Assembly (NCBI GenBank): GCA_022592435.1 | Contig: JABYQS010000335.1 | Coordinates: 1-29,829, forward strand | DNA: 29,829 bases | From: Cerioporus squamosus | Taxonomy: Eukaryota > Basidiomycota > Agaricomycetes > Polyporales > Polyporaceae | Reading direction: 5' to 3' | In this document: one piece after another, positions 9,569-18,704 of the stretch | Numbering within the stretch: the first letter of the stretch is position 1 | Layout of the letters: the number at the start of each line of letters is the position of its first letter | Notes under the pieces: model-generated | Database searches by the model: none | What the model saw: the letters and a program-made list of their open reading frames with translations, nothing else | What the model was told of the DNA's origin: nothing | Made by a program: the position numbers and the translations under genes

Positions 9569-9829
9569 GCCAGTCAAGTTGTGCCCGGCGGTTGGCTTTC
9601 CCCCTGGGCTTCGAACTTCAGGTTCAAGCAGCGCAGGACGACGACCCGCCGCTGCCACTGGCATGATGGTACGCTACTTGCATTTCAAGGTCGCTCTGTC
9701 AGTATCATTGACCGCAGGGGTGGCCTCAGTGCCCGCGTCTCGCTTGCACTGGTCATGGGATACACTCGCTGCGGCCCCAAGACAGCCATCGAAGAAGCTG
9801 ATGCAGTGACCAACAAAATTTACGACTGA
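9569..9829 (+). other. Orphan open frame after a good splice acceptor
   Basis: An 87-codon frame (stop TGA at 9827-9829) begins right after the acceptor CCCTGTAG (ends 9568). It includes WHDGTLLAFQGRSVSIIDR and GPKTAIEEADAVTNKIYD. Codon third positions lean to G/C. I do not recognise the product and found no convincing upstream exon. It ends 124 nt before the GMC start, so it could be the last exon of a decayed upstream gene or chance. Confidence 0.25.
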
Positions 9830-9896
9830 AAGCGTGCTGTGGCGTTCAGAGAGTTGCAGCAGTGTGAGCGGGTAGGCCGCCCGACGTCCCGGAGGA

Positions 9897-9902
9897 TATA
9901 AA
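9897..9902 (+). promoter_or_regulatory. TATA box of the GMC oxidoreductase gene
   Basis: TATAAA within GGATATAAAACAG lies 51 nt before the ATG at 9953, a usual position for a fungal TATA element with a short leader. Confidence 0.6.
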
Positions 9903-9952
9903 ACAGACTCTGTCACTGATCTCTCTCGGACATCCCCCCACCTAGTTCCGCC

Positions 9953-12247
9953 ATGCATCACGCACAACGACTAACGACTGCGGCGTGTGCTATTATCGCC
10001 CTCATTGTGATGAGGTCGACGGCTGTGCTTGTGGGCGATCCCGCAGACCTTCCGAGCCATAAGCAGTACGACTACATCATTATTGGAGCGGGGCCTGGAG
10101 GGAGCACCGTCGCGAACCGCCTCTCAGAAGACCCTCATGTGAACGTGCTACTGGTTGAGGCCGGTCCAAGGTATGTCGCCATTTTCGGCGACGTGTAATA
10201 ATGTGTAGATACTCACCTTGTAACAAGCGACGAAGGAGTTCTCGCTATAGAGGTTCCTTTCTTGGCTTCACAGCTGCAGCCGAACACGCCCTACGACTGG
10301 AACTACACCACAACGCCTCAGCAGGGGTTGAATGGCCGTGCCATATCCTACGCCCGCGGTCACGTCCTCGGAGGAAGCTCGAGCCTCAGTACGTCGGCAC
10401 CGTGCAACGGTACTCCTCAAACTGACTTCTTTTGTCTCTACCAGATCTCATGGTATGGACACGCAGTTCTCGGGACGACTTCGACTATTATGCGGCAGTC
10501 GCGGGAGATCCGGGCTGGTCGTGGAGCGCGATGCAATCTTATTTCCGCAAGGTAGCGTCGGTATCACCGACCTGTCGCCAATCCAAAGTGTGATATTGTT
10601 TTTCTCACAGGTCGAGCATCTCGTGCCTCCTACCGACGGCCATAACACGGCGGGCGAGATTGACCCGCAGATTCACAGCCATCACGGTTACGTGAACATC
10701 ACGCTCCCGAACGCAAAGTTTCCTACAGATTCCCATATCATCGCGACCACTCACGACTTGCCGGACGAGTTTCCCTTTAACCTGGACAGCAACTCAGGGA
10801 ACCCCATCGGGCTTGGTAAGTTCAGCCTCTAACCATCCTCCATGCCTAGCCATTTCTGATTGGAGACCTAGGATGGACTCAAGGGACATACGGCAATGGG
10901 CGACGCTCGAGTGCGTCTTCCTCCTACATCAATCCCTTCTTGTCCCGAGACAACCTCGACGTCCTGGTCAACACAACCGCAACACGGATCGTGCAAACTG
11001 GTCGTGCAAATGGCCATCCTGAGTTCCGAGCCGTCGAAGTCCAGCGGTCCCGTACATGTACGTGCATCATATTCGTGCATCTTTGACTCAGCATTGATGT
11101 TCCTTGCTCTAGCTTCCAACCACACCTTGCACGCCGTCAAAGAAATCATTCTCTCCGCTGGAGCGATCAATACGCCCAAGCTCCTCATGCTCTCCGGCAT
11201 CGGCCCTGAACCTCAGCTCCGTTCTCTCGGAATTGCGCCCATAGCCGACAACTCGCACGTCGGACAACATCTCGTCGACCATCCGCGCGTGAGCAACCAG
11301 TTTGGCGTAGCCCATCCTCAATACGACGTCACGGACGCCATCGGACGCAACACGACCCTTTTCAATGCGTTGCTGCAGGAGTGGAAGAACACTCAGCCAC
11401 ATCGGGGCTTCCTGGCGAACGGCGGTTCTAATCAAGTTGGGTGGTTCCGAATTCCGGACGACGATCCGATCTGGGACACAGTGGAGGATCCGAGCACTGG
11501 ATCCACGTCGCCGCACTACGAATTCCTCTTCAGAGTAAGAATATCGGTTACTTCTTGGACGTGTACGCACAAGTACTCAATAATCGCTCAGCCAGGATTC
11601 GCTTCCACTCTCGGCCAGCCTGCCCCATCCTCCGGGAACTTCCTGACGGTCAATACCGTGGTCGTCTCTCCTTCCTCCAGTACGCACGCTTCCTCAAGGC
11701 AGACGTCTTCCGTGCATGAACTGACCGTACGTGCCGCAGGCGGCTCAGTGACACTTGCCTCCGCCGATCCGTTCGACCCGCCTCTCATCGATCCCAACTT
11801 CCTCAACAGCACTTTCGACATATACGCTCTCAGAACTGCAATCCGCGCCGCTGTCCGCTTTCTCTCTGCGCCCACTTGGGATGGCTTCATCACCGGGCAG
11901 GCGGGACCCTTCGCAGACGTCGACCTGAGCTCCGACGACGCAGTCGATGCATGGGCGCGCGCGCAGGCATCCACGATCTGGCATCCTGTCGGGACTGCAC
12001 GCATGGGAGCATGTGGTCAAACCGCGAGCGTGGTGGACCCGGATCTGAGAGTGAAGGGCGTCGAAGGCGTGAGAGTCGTAGATGCGAGTGTCTTCGTAAG
12101 TACCCTCCCCTTGGACTCTATCGTGGTGGAGTCGCTGCTCACCTTGTGCGGCAGCCGACCATCCCAGCGGCGCATCCTCAAGCTGTGGTGTATGTCTTTG
12201 CAGAGCGAGCAGCGGATCTGATCAAGCACGGACAACGCGCATGTTAG
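9953..12247 (+). CDS. Secreted GMC oxidoreductase, aryl-alcohol oxidase-like
   Basis: A complete nine-exon gene of 611 residues: 9953-10170, 10228-10388, 10445-10551, 10611-10815, 10872-11057, 11113-11534, 11592-11679, 11740-12095 and 12155-12247; eight GT-AG introns of 55-60 nt, all in phase. It starts with a hydrophobic signal peptide (residues ~1-24). The FAD-binding GAGPGG is at 45-50 and the ribose-binding Glu at 69 (LLVEAG). [19 protein letters not shown] is GMC signature 1 and [15 protein letters not shown] is signature 2. The catalytic pair is His544 ([10 protein letters not shown]) and His588 ([10 protein letters not shown]), 44 apart as in Pleurotus aryl-alcohol oxidase. Such enzymes oxidise aromatic or other primary alcohols and release H2O2 for extracellular peroxidases. 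Exact substrate cannot be read from sequence; glucose oxidase or aryl-alcohol dehydrogenase activity of this AA3_2 group remains possible. No defect is visible. Confidence 0.93.
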
Positions 12248-12864
12248 AACGCAGTTCGAGGAGGCGCCGCCCGCTGTTGTTCGAAAAGACTCGGCCAGGT
12301 CGGGTACAAGGTGCTGAAACCGGATCGTGCACTTCGCATGTCTCGCGGGAAGCCGTTCGTGCTCATGATGGAAGGATAGAACATGTACAACATACTGACA
12401 TTGTACCGGAGCGTCAAGACGACAACATAATTGGGTACTAGCGAATCAAAGGGCACGGGACGTGTAGTAGAGCACACTGCTAGGAAGACGTATACACATT
12501 CAGATCGTCCAATGCCATACCAGCCTGGCTAGTGATCATCGTCGTCACGTCGTGGACGAACTTGATGGATTCTTTCTGCATAGCTGGCAGGCACAGCGGT
12601 GAGATGTATGAGCGCATGAGCGTCATCGCTAGCAATGTGGAACAGTCACCGGTGTTGCATGATCCTAGTACCACTCAGGCTCTGGGTCATCGATCCCGAG
12701 CGGGTCTTCGTTGGTGAGTGGAACCTCCTGAAACTCGGCTCCATTGCCCACCCATCGACACCGCACATTACGTCTTGTTGAACAGTGCTCAGTTGTCGTT
12801 CACGGGCTTTTCCTCGTCATACTGGCGCTCGCTATTTCGTGCCCTGAATGTCACGACAAGCAGG
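12248..12864. other. Intergenic region with an orphan C-terminal-like peptide
   Basis: No complete gene is visible. On the minus strand a short frame around 12672-12775 reads GAEFQEVPLTNEDPLGIDD followed shortly by a TAG, resembling the acidic tail of a protein whose body is missing; a second minus frame ending near 12789 has the tail QYDEEKPVNDN. They are in different frames and may be relics of the degenerate F-box locus alongside. Confidence 0.2.
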
Positions 12865-14201
12865 TTATGCCACCTCCGCCCGTAGAGAGGTGAGGAAGAT
12901 ACGCAGTTCCTGTTGCGTGGTCTTGGGAGACACACGCAATTTGCGATCGAAGAATTCAAGCTCGACTCTCTCAAGCTGGCAAAACTGGGACGAAGACAAG
13001 CATTCGTCGAGGTCACCACTGACTTCCTTGAGAACAACTAGTAGACAATCCAGCTCACGATTGGTGCCTGGGGTGATCATGACCAGCTCTGTTCGGCTCG
13101 TCCCAGTATCATGGAGTGAGGGCGGGAGCAATGTGCCGTGAAAGTAATCATAGGAGAGTATGACCGTTCGCAGCTGCGGGGCACGAGCGGACAATGAGGC
13201 AAGGACCGAAGGTACCCCATCCCGACGCAATTGGTAAAGAAAGTTTGTTTGGTTACTACCGGGTAAGAGGTGCTTCCGATGCTTGAACAAGGATAATCGA
13301 GGGAAGTTCAACTCCTGCGGAAACTCCAGACCTGCGCAGATGACGGATGAGCGGAGGGTTCTTAGAGCGATGGCCTAGCACGCACAGAGTGGAGGATTGG
13401 GGCCGCATGTATTCCCAGTCATCTCATTGGAAGAGACAGCGAGAGTCTGCAAGGATTCGCAAGCGATGCGAAGAAGATACGAGAGCACTCCATGGCCGAG
13501 TGTCCCCCACTTAACCGGTGCAATTCAGTTGATCGTGATCCAAAACGGTTATCTGCATAAAACGTACCGTTTGGGTGGATTCGATTTGAGTGAGGTGCGG
13601 AAGCCGGACGGGTAGCCGTACAGACATGATTCCCGGTACGTCATGAGTGGAAGTCCGGTGTAGGTTTGAAAGGGATACATAGCTCCTGGAGCGAAGAGAA
13701 CATGACGAGCATCCTACGGAACGCTCCCAGGCTGTCGATCCGGATGCCTTTTAACCTGAGGGAAGTCACTGCTGAGACAGCAGCCAAAATGCGTATATGA
13801 TTTGGGAACGAGAACATTTGGTCTTTGGAGTAGACGACAAGCGATCGCAAGCGAGGAAACTTCGCAGCGAGGATAATTGGGATGACTTGGGGGCGAACAT
13901 ATTTCGGATGCGTCGATGTCGAAACAACGTGCCTGTCGTCTGTTACGATGACCAACTGTTCAACTGTCTCGGAGACATCGGGGGATGTGTTGACAATATG
14001 GGCAAGCAAATCAACCTGGTCTGGACGATTCGCAGGTCCCAGAACCAGGCTCCGGAAGAGACGCCGCCTGCTCGGGGTGAGCCAAGCACGGCACGTCAGA
14101 GCACAACTCCGCAGCGTCGCTACGAAGACCCGGTAGTTCCTGTCCCAGATCAGGTCGATGGTGCGGTATTGCAGTTCGAGGGGGACGACGGGTCCGGTCA
14201 T
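12865..14201 (-). pseudogene. Decayed F-box/LRR protein gene
   Basis: The minus strand from the ATG at 14201 encodes an F-box-like start (LELQYRTIDLIWDRN and LRSCALTCRAWLTPSRRRL) followed by leucine-rich text (FPRLRSLVVYS, VTSLRLKGI, FSSLQELCI). This frame ends in TGA at about 13641-13643. Family-like sequence continues in other frames: RLPHLTQIE, then SYLLRIACESLQTLAVSS, then an in-frame TAG near 13376-13378, then a long open stretch with FPQELNFPRLSLFKHR and ending AEVA at 12865. One break might be an unusual intron, but at least two stops and a frame change lie between homologous blocks, so a pseudogene is the simplest reading. F-box proteins of this type are SCF ubiquitin-ligase substrate adaptors and form large, fast-evolving families in mushrooms. 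Confidence 0.6.
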
Positions 14202-15990
14202 GGTGGTATGGGAGCAAGGTTGGCTTCAGATACGAGCAAGGATCTGATACGTTCACGTGAGCATAGTCAAAGTAATTCACACGAACGCCTACATAAAATC
14301 AGATAGCTTGACATACCGCACGGCGACCGCATGGCGAAGAACCTATCGGACTCAAAGACGAATTGCGCTCCGTTGGGAAGGGCTTCGTCGCTCCCAGTAT
14401 GACAGCGACGTTGTGCCTAGTCCCAAGAGGGAGGTGTCAACAACGATTCGTCAACATCGAGAGGTTTGCCGTCCATTTCAGACCATCGCTTCAGGCGAAG
14501 AAACATGTCCCTACTCTCTGCGTATCTCGTCAGGCTGAGGGAGGCAAACTCGGTCGAGTTCATGCTATGGTGGGACGTCAGGCCTTCAGGGCACAGCACA
14601 TCGACGACCTTACGCCGAACATACCATAATGCAGCGTGCGAACCCGCATCCTGCATACGATGACGTCGCCAAAGGACCTAAGACCTGAGGACCCTCGCTC
14701 GGCATAAGACGGTATGGTGGACGTCGGCTGGGTACCCGCGGGCGAAGTCTGCCCCTGGCTAGCCATTTCGATCCAAGTCACCGCCCGCCGGCAACCTCGG
14801 AGGCGACGCGAGGTACGAAGTGCCCTCTTGCTAGGGCGAGCTGGTAGCATTTCGGTTCCTTTCGTCACCTCGCACTGTACTAGTACGTGGCCCTGTCCGG
14901 TCGACTGTGCGATCATCAATGTTGTCAGCATCGCTCTGACGTGAAGACGCACTGGTTGCGGCTGCGCTGTCAGAATTACGGGGGTCAGATTGGAGCTCGA
15001 GGTGGACATAAGTGAGTATCCGGGGCATTTCCTAACATATATGAACCGTCTGCACTCGTCAGTATCGGCGACAACAGAGAAGTCGGGCCGGATGGTTCTA
15101 GACACGGACGAGCTCACAGATCCTCTGTCAGAGAAAAAGATGCCGTGATTGTGGATGCCTGTGTCTGACACAAGGTAGAGTCGTCGATAGAGTCCGTAGC
15201 CATCGCGATAACATCGCACAAAAATCCAAACTCACCTCGCCTCTCAACCTTACCTGACGTGCACAGAGCTCCACACAAGCGTTGTCCTGTAGCGACGTTT
15301 CAAGCGTCGTTCGCCATGCAGAACATCGCGGGCCGCGGCCATGCGGGGGGTTACGAGAGACTTACACGGTTAGGCTCATCGCGCACGACAAGGGCGTTTC
15401 GTAACGGCTATCTTGGCACGGCCTGGGTCTTCGTCAGGTACAGCTCACATGGGATAGAAGGGTTCCTTGCTCGGTCGTATTCGCCTGACTGCACCGTTCT
15501 GCCGATTTATCGTGGTACGTGTATCGTAACTTTGTTGAGGGCACTAGATGACACGTCAGGATTCAGTCACGCACCGGTCAGTATATGTTTGCGTAGAGAA
15601 GAGTGCTTGAGTCTCCAGGCGCGTGGACGTTGCGGGTTGCCACGGAGAGTCTGAGGGAGCAGAAGCTGGAGAGCCTGAGGCGCCCGGGCGAGAGTACGGT
15701 CATGTGATCGCGTAGTAGGAGCACGGCAATGGCCGAGACGGCGACAGCGGAGATTTGGACGGGGTTGGTCTCTTCGCGGACTACGCCGTGCAGAGACTGC
15801 GAGTCGCGACAGTCGCCGCACGGCGCCCCGAGCTGGAGGAATGGTGTGTGCAGCATGCACGGCTGGGAGGCATCGTGGACGGCGCGGCGGGGCTGATGGC
15901 CGATGAGGAAGGTGCTCGGTATGCTCCGCGCAGGACTCGGACAGGCAGCCTGCAGCGTCCCACGCGTCGCAGTCCTCGTTCCTGCCTCGT
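14202..15990. other. Region without a supported gene
   Basis: Several frames stay open because the DNA is GC-rich, but none shows a recognisable domain with consistent splicing. A minus-strand piece at about 14417-14620 (TRYAESRDMFLRLKRWSEMD) may be another F-box relic. GGACCTAAGACCT at about 14675 and CCCTCTTGCTA at about 14823 repeat words found at the ends of the 2.5-8.8 kb block. Confidence 0.3.
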
Positions 15991-15996
15991 CGGGCG

Positions 15997-16003
15997 TATA
16001 TAT
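15997..16003 (+). promoter_or_regulatory. TATA-like box upstream of the thioesterase gene
   Basis: TATATAT in CGGGCGTATATATGCGCC, followed by a pyrimidine-rich stretch (CTCTCTTCCTCGCTCC) typical of fungal core promoters, about 135 nt before the ATG at 16136. Confidence 0.45.
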
Positions 16004-16135
16004 GCGCCTCTCTTCCTCGCTCCGACCGTCGACCAGTTCTCCGCGCAGCTCTCCGCTTCCCGCATCCACCTCTCCGCGGTCTTCTCGGCCTTCTTCCTCT
16101 GCCCCGTCTCCGCATCACAGCCCCTCGTCTTCCCG

Positions 16136-17036
16136 ATGATCACGACGTCCACCTTCAAGTCCCGGCTGGCCACGGAGCGCGGATGGGTCGATCCGCACGT
16201 CATGCCCAAGTACATGGACGCATCCGACGTCGCCGGCAACGCGTCCGACGAGGTCAAGCAGCTCACTCTCAACACTCTCGGCGCATATGGCGTCGGCGAC
16301 ACCGACTGCTTCGCATACACAGTCGGGCGGCGGATACGGATCACGGAGATGAACATCGAGCAGAAGGGAGAGAAGATGGAGGTTTCGGTCGTCGCGGAGG
16401 TACAGGCCTCGAAAGGTGCGCCCTGCTCTCCGCCTCTCCCGCGAATCCGCTAAACCTTCCCCGCAGGCATGCTCAACGGCGCAGGGACCGTACACGGCGG
16501 CTGCATATGCTATCTCATCGACAAGTGCGTGCTGCTTGCCTGTTTTCCCTTCACATGTCCCCTCATCGCGCGCATACATCCAGCTGTGCATCCTTCCCCC
16601 TCGTAGCTCTCGGCCTCATCAAAAATATCAACGGCGTAGGGGTCACCCAAGCCCTCAACATCTTCTTCCACGCCCCCGCCTCACTGTACGTCCCCCCTCA
16701 CATCGACCTCCGGCTGCCCGCCCTCGTGCTGATCCCAGCCGTCGCGCAGAGACACATGCATGCAGATAACGAGCACGTCCGTAACGCTCGGCGGACGCAT
16801 CATGACTTCGCGATGCGAGGTGAGCCGGCTACCTATCTCCCCTCCATCTCTTCCCCATCCGTCCCTCCTCGTGTCCGCGAATGCCGACGCTGATAGAACC
16901 GCGCTCCGCCCCTTCCTTCCCCCTCTTCTCTCAGATTACCGACAAGAAGACCGGCCGCATGATCGCTTCGGCGCTCCTGGGCAAGATGCAGCCAGCATCA
17001 GTCACCGCCGCCGCCGCCCGCGCGGCGAAGCTCTAG
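16136..17036 (+). CDS. Hotdog-fold acyl-CoA thioesterase (4HBT/ACOT13-like)
   Basis: A complete five-exon gene of 203 residues: 16136-16415, 16467-16524, 16584-16685, 16750-16819 and 16935-17036; introns 51, 58-59, 64 and 115 nt, all in phase. The hotdog-fold core is clear: LNGAGTVHGGCICYLIDNC, with the HGG turn at residues 103-105, then CASFPLVAL, VTQALNIFFHAPA and TSTSVTLGGRIMTSRCE, and the last strand RMIASALLGKMQ. The family hydrolyses acyl-CoA thioesters to free acid and CoA, in mitochondria or cytosol for the ACOT13 type. The N-terminal ~50 residues are helical and lack a clear targeting signal. The frame is open upstream of 16136, but that part is promoter-like, so this ATG was chosen. 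Substrate chain length cannot be predicted. Confidence 0.88.
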
Positions 17037-17207
17037 CCTCCTCGCTCTGAGATCTGAGAACTCAGCACCCGAGTCGGTACCACTCACTTATATGCGCGTG
17101 CTCACACATACAGACCCAGGCACAGACACAGACCACTACTCTTGTACAGTCCCGCCCCGCCGATGCATTGTACGGCTACTATACACCACATGTACCACTA
17201 GCGATGT

Positions 17208-17282
17208 CTCTCGCCCTCGCTCTCGCCCTCGCCTTCGCTGTCGTTCGCGCTCACGCTCCCGCCGTTGCTATCGTTATCGCTT
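17208..17282. repeat. Degenerate CTCGCC/CTCGCT hexamer repeat
   Basis: Imperfect repeats of CTCGCC, CTCGCT, TTCGCT and TATCGT run about 75 nt. Simple-sequence DNA downstream of the thioesterase gene. From 17037 to 18704 I see no convincing gene. Confidence 0.5.
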
Positions 17283-17718
17283 GTAATACCATCGCTTAAT
17301 CACAATCACAGGACGTCCGATGCAGCCTGCAGCCTGCCGCAGGGCGCAGGCCCAGCTCCGACAGCGGGTGCAGTAGCACTCTGCGCGACAGTCGCAGAGG
17401 CGGGAACAGCCTGCAACTTCAGACACGGTGAGCAAACCCCTTACCTTCGCGCTGCTCACCCACTCCCCCACATCCTACAGAACTCTCGAGCTGCGACGCA
17501 CACAGTACGCCGATCAGTGCACGCAGGAGTGCCACCCAGCGATCGATTGGCAACTCCACCCCTCCGCGCACGATGGGCCCGAACAAGCTGGCAATCACCC
17601 GGCCCACGCCCATGCATGTGTACGTCAACAGCGAACGTGTACGTGCACGGCGTCCTTGAAGTCGCCGAGATGAAGCAGAAAGGGGCGCAGCCGATTTGCG
17701 CGACGCGCTTGCACTGTG

Positions 17719-17759
17719 CTAGATCTGGATTCTGGATCGCCGGATCTAGTACATAGCTC
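17719..17759. repeat. Short imperfect inverted repeat
   Basis: CTAGATCTGG at 17719-17728 pairs with CCGGATCTAG at 17750-17759 with one mismatch, separated by 21 nt. Confidence 0.45.
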
Positions 17760-17806
17760 GCCGTGCGTTCTCGTTCCAAGTGAGACGCGGCCACTGCCAA
17801 CTGGCA

Positions 17807-17859
17807 GGGCGGCGGCGGCGGCGGCAATGGCATTGGCGTTGGCGTTGGCGTTGGCATTG
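17807..17859. repeat. GGC run and TTGGCG minisatellite
   Basis: A GGC-triplet run (about 17807-17825) is followed by tandem ATTGGC/GTTGGC hexamers (17829-17859). A related degenerate tract with TTGGCA and CTGGCA units lies at about 18066-18110. Purely simple-sequence structure. Confidence 0.6.
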
Positions 17860-18383
17860 TGGGGAAGCGGTCTTTACACGTGCACTGGCAGTGGCACGCC
17901 GAACGACACTCAGAGGCACTCCCGAGTCACTCACTACCAGCTCAGTACTCAGACTGGGCCCTGGGGACCCTATGGGCGCGTGCCGCTGCTATAGTACTAG
18001 GAGGTACGAGGTCTTAGTGGCGAGCGCCGAGTGCGATCCCCAACCGCGACGCCGGCCGGGATCGCATGGCATTGGCACTGGCACTGGCAGTGTGGCTGCT
18101 GGCAGCCTACCGTGCATGCTGCCGAGACGTCGACGAGCGACGATGCATCACCGCTGCCACTTGCACTCAACGCGGGCCCATCCAAGGCTCTAGCTCACGT
18201 TCCACGCGCTTCATCCTGATGGATCATTGACGCGTCGGGGCTTAAGAGCCCTCAGGGACTCGGGGCCTGTGCAGCCTAATCTTGAGGGTTAAGTGAGAGT
18301 GACAGCGGCGATAACGGCTGCACCTTACAGGTGTCCAGCACCGCGGGCCGAGCCAGAGCCTGTACCACTTCCGCCGTAAGCTT

Positions 18384-18500
18384 CGTACGCCATACTACAT
18401 AGTAATAGTCACCCCGAGTGCCCTGCGTGCCTGCGGCAGTGTCGAAGGCGTACGCCATATCCTTAGTAGGCCCTCCGAATGCCCTGCCTGCGCGTCGAAG
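18384..18500. repeat. Degenerate 65-bp tandem repeat (two units)
   Basis: Unit 1 (18384-18448) and unit 2 (18449 to about 18500) both run CGTACGCCATA, then TAGTA, then GA(G/A)TGCCCTGC, then GTCGAAG. Spacing differs by small indels. Confidence 0.55.
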
Positions 18501-18704
18501 TCTTAGTATGCAAACCATCTTTCCTCTCGCATAAGTACGCACACGGGAGTAATCAAAGGAATGTGACGATATCTGTACAGACGATACAGCGAGATGGCTC
18601 GGGAACGGTGAAAGAACGTCCGAAACGGATACGTGCAGCACAATGGCGGGGAGCTCCGCGACTGAAAGCTCACGACCCCCCGTTTCGAGCTGCAGCGTGT
18701 GACA

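Noticed and set aside
10896..12221. One continuous 441-codon plus-strand frame as a single exon
   Set aside because: It reads through introns 5, 6 and 7 of the GMC gene, whose removal restores conserved GMC sequence and the second catalytic His.
14578..15219. Long minus-strand open frame (about 213 codons)
   Set aside because: Low-complexity-free but with no recognisable domain, poor splice context and no codon bias stronger than the other frames. GC-rich DNA yields such frames by chance.
15567..16118. Arg/Gly-rich minus-strand frame opposite the thioesterase promoter
   Set aside because: Composition reflects GC-rich promoter DNA read backwards; it overlaps the TATA box and leader of a well-supported plus-strand gene.
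18276..18641. Minus-strand frame of 121 codons
   Set aside because: It spans the degenerate tandem repeat and has no family resemblance; probably chance.
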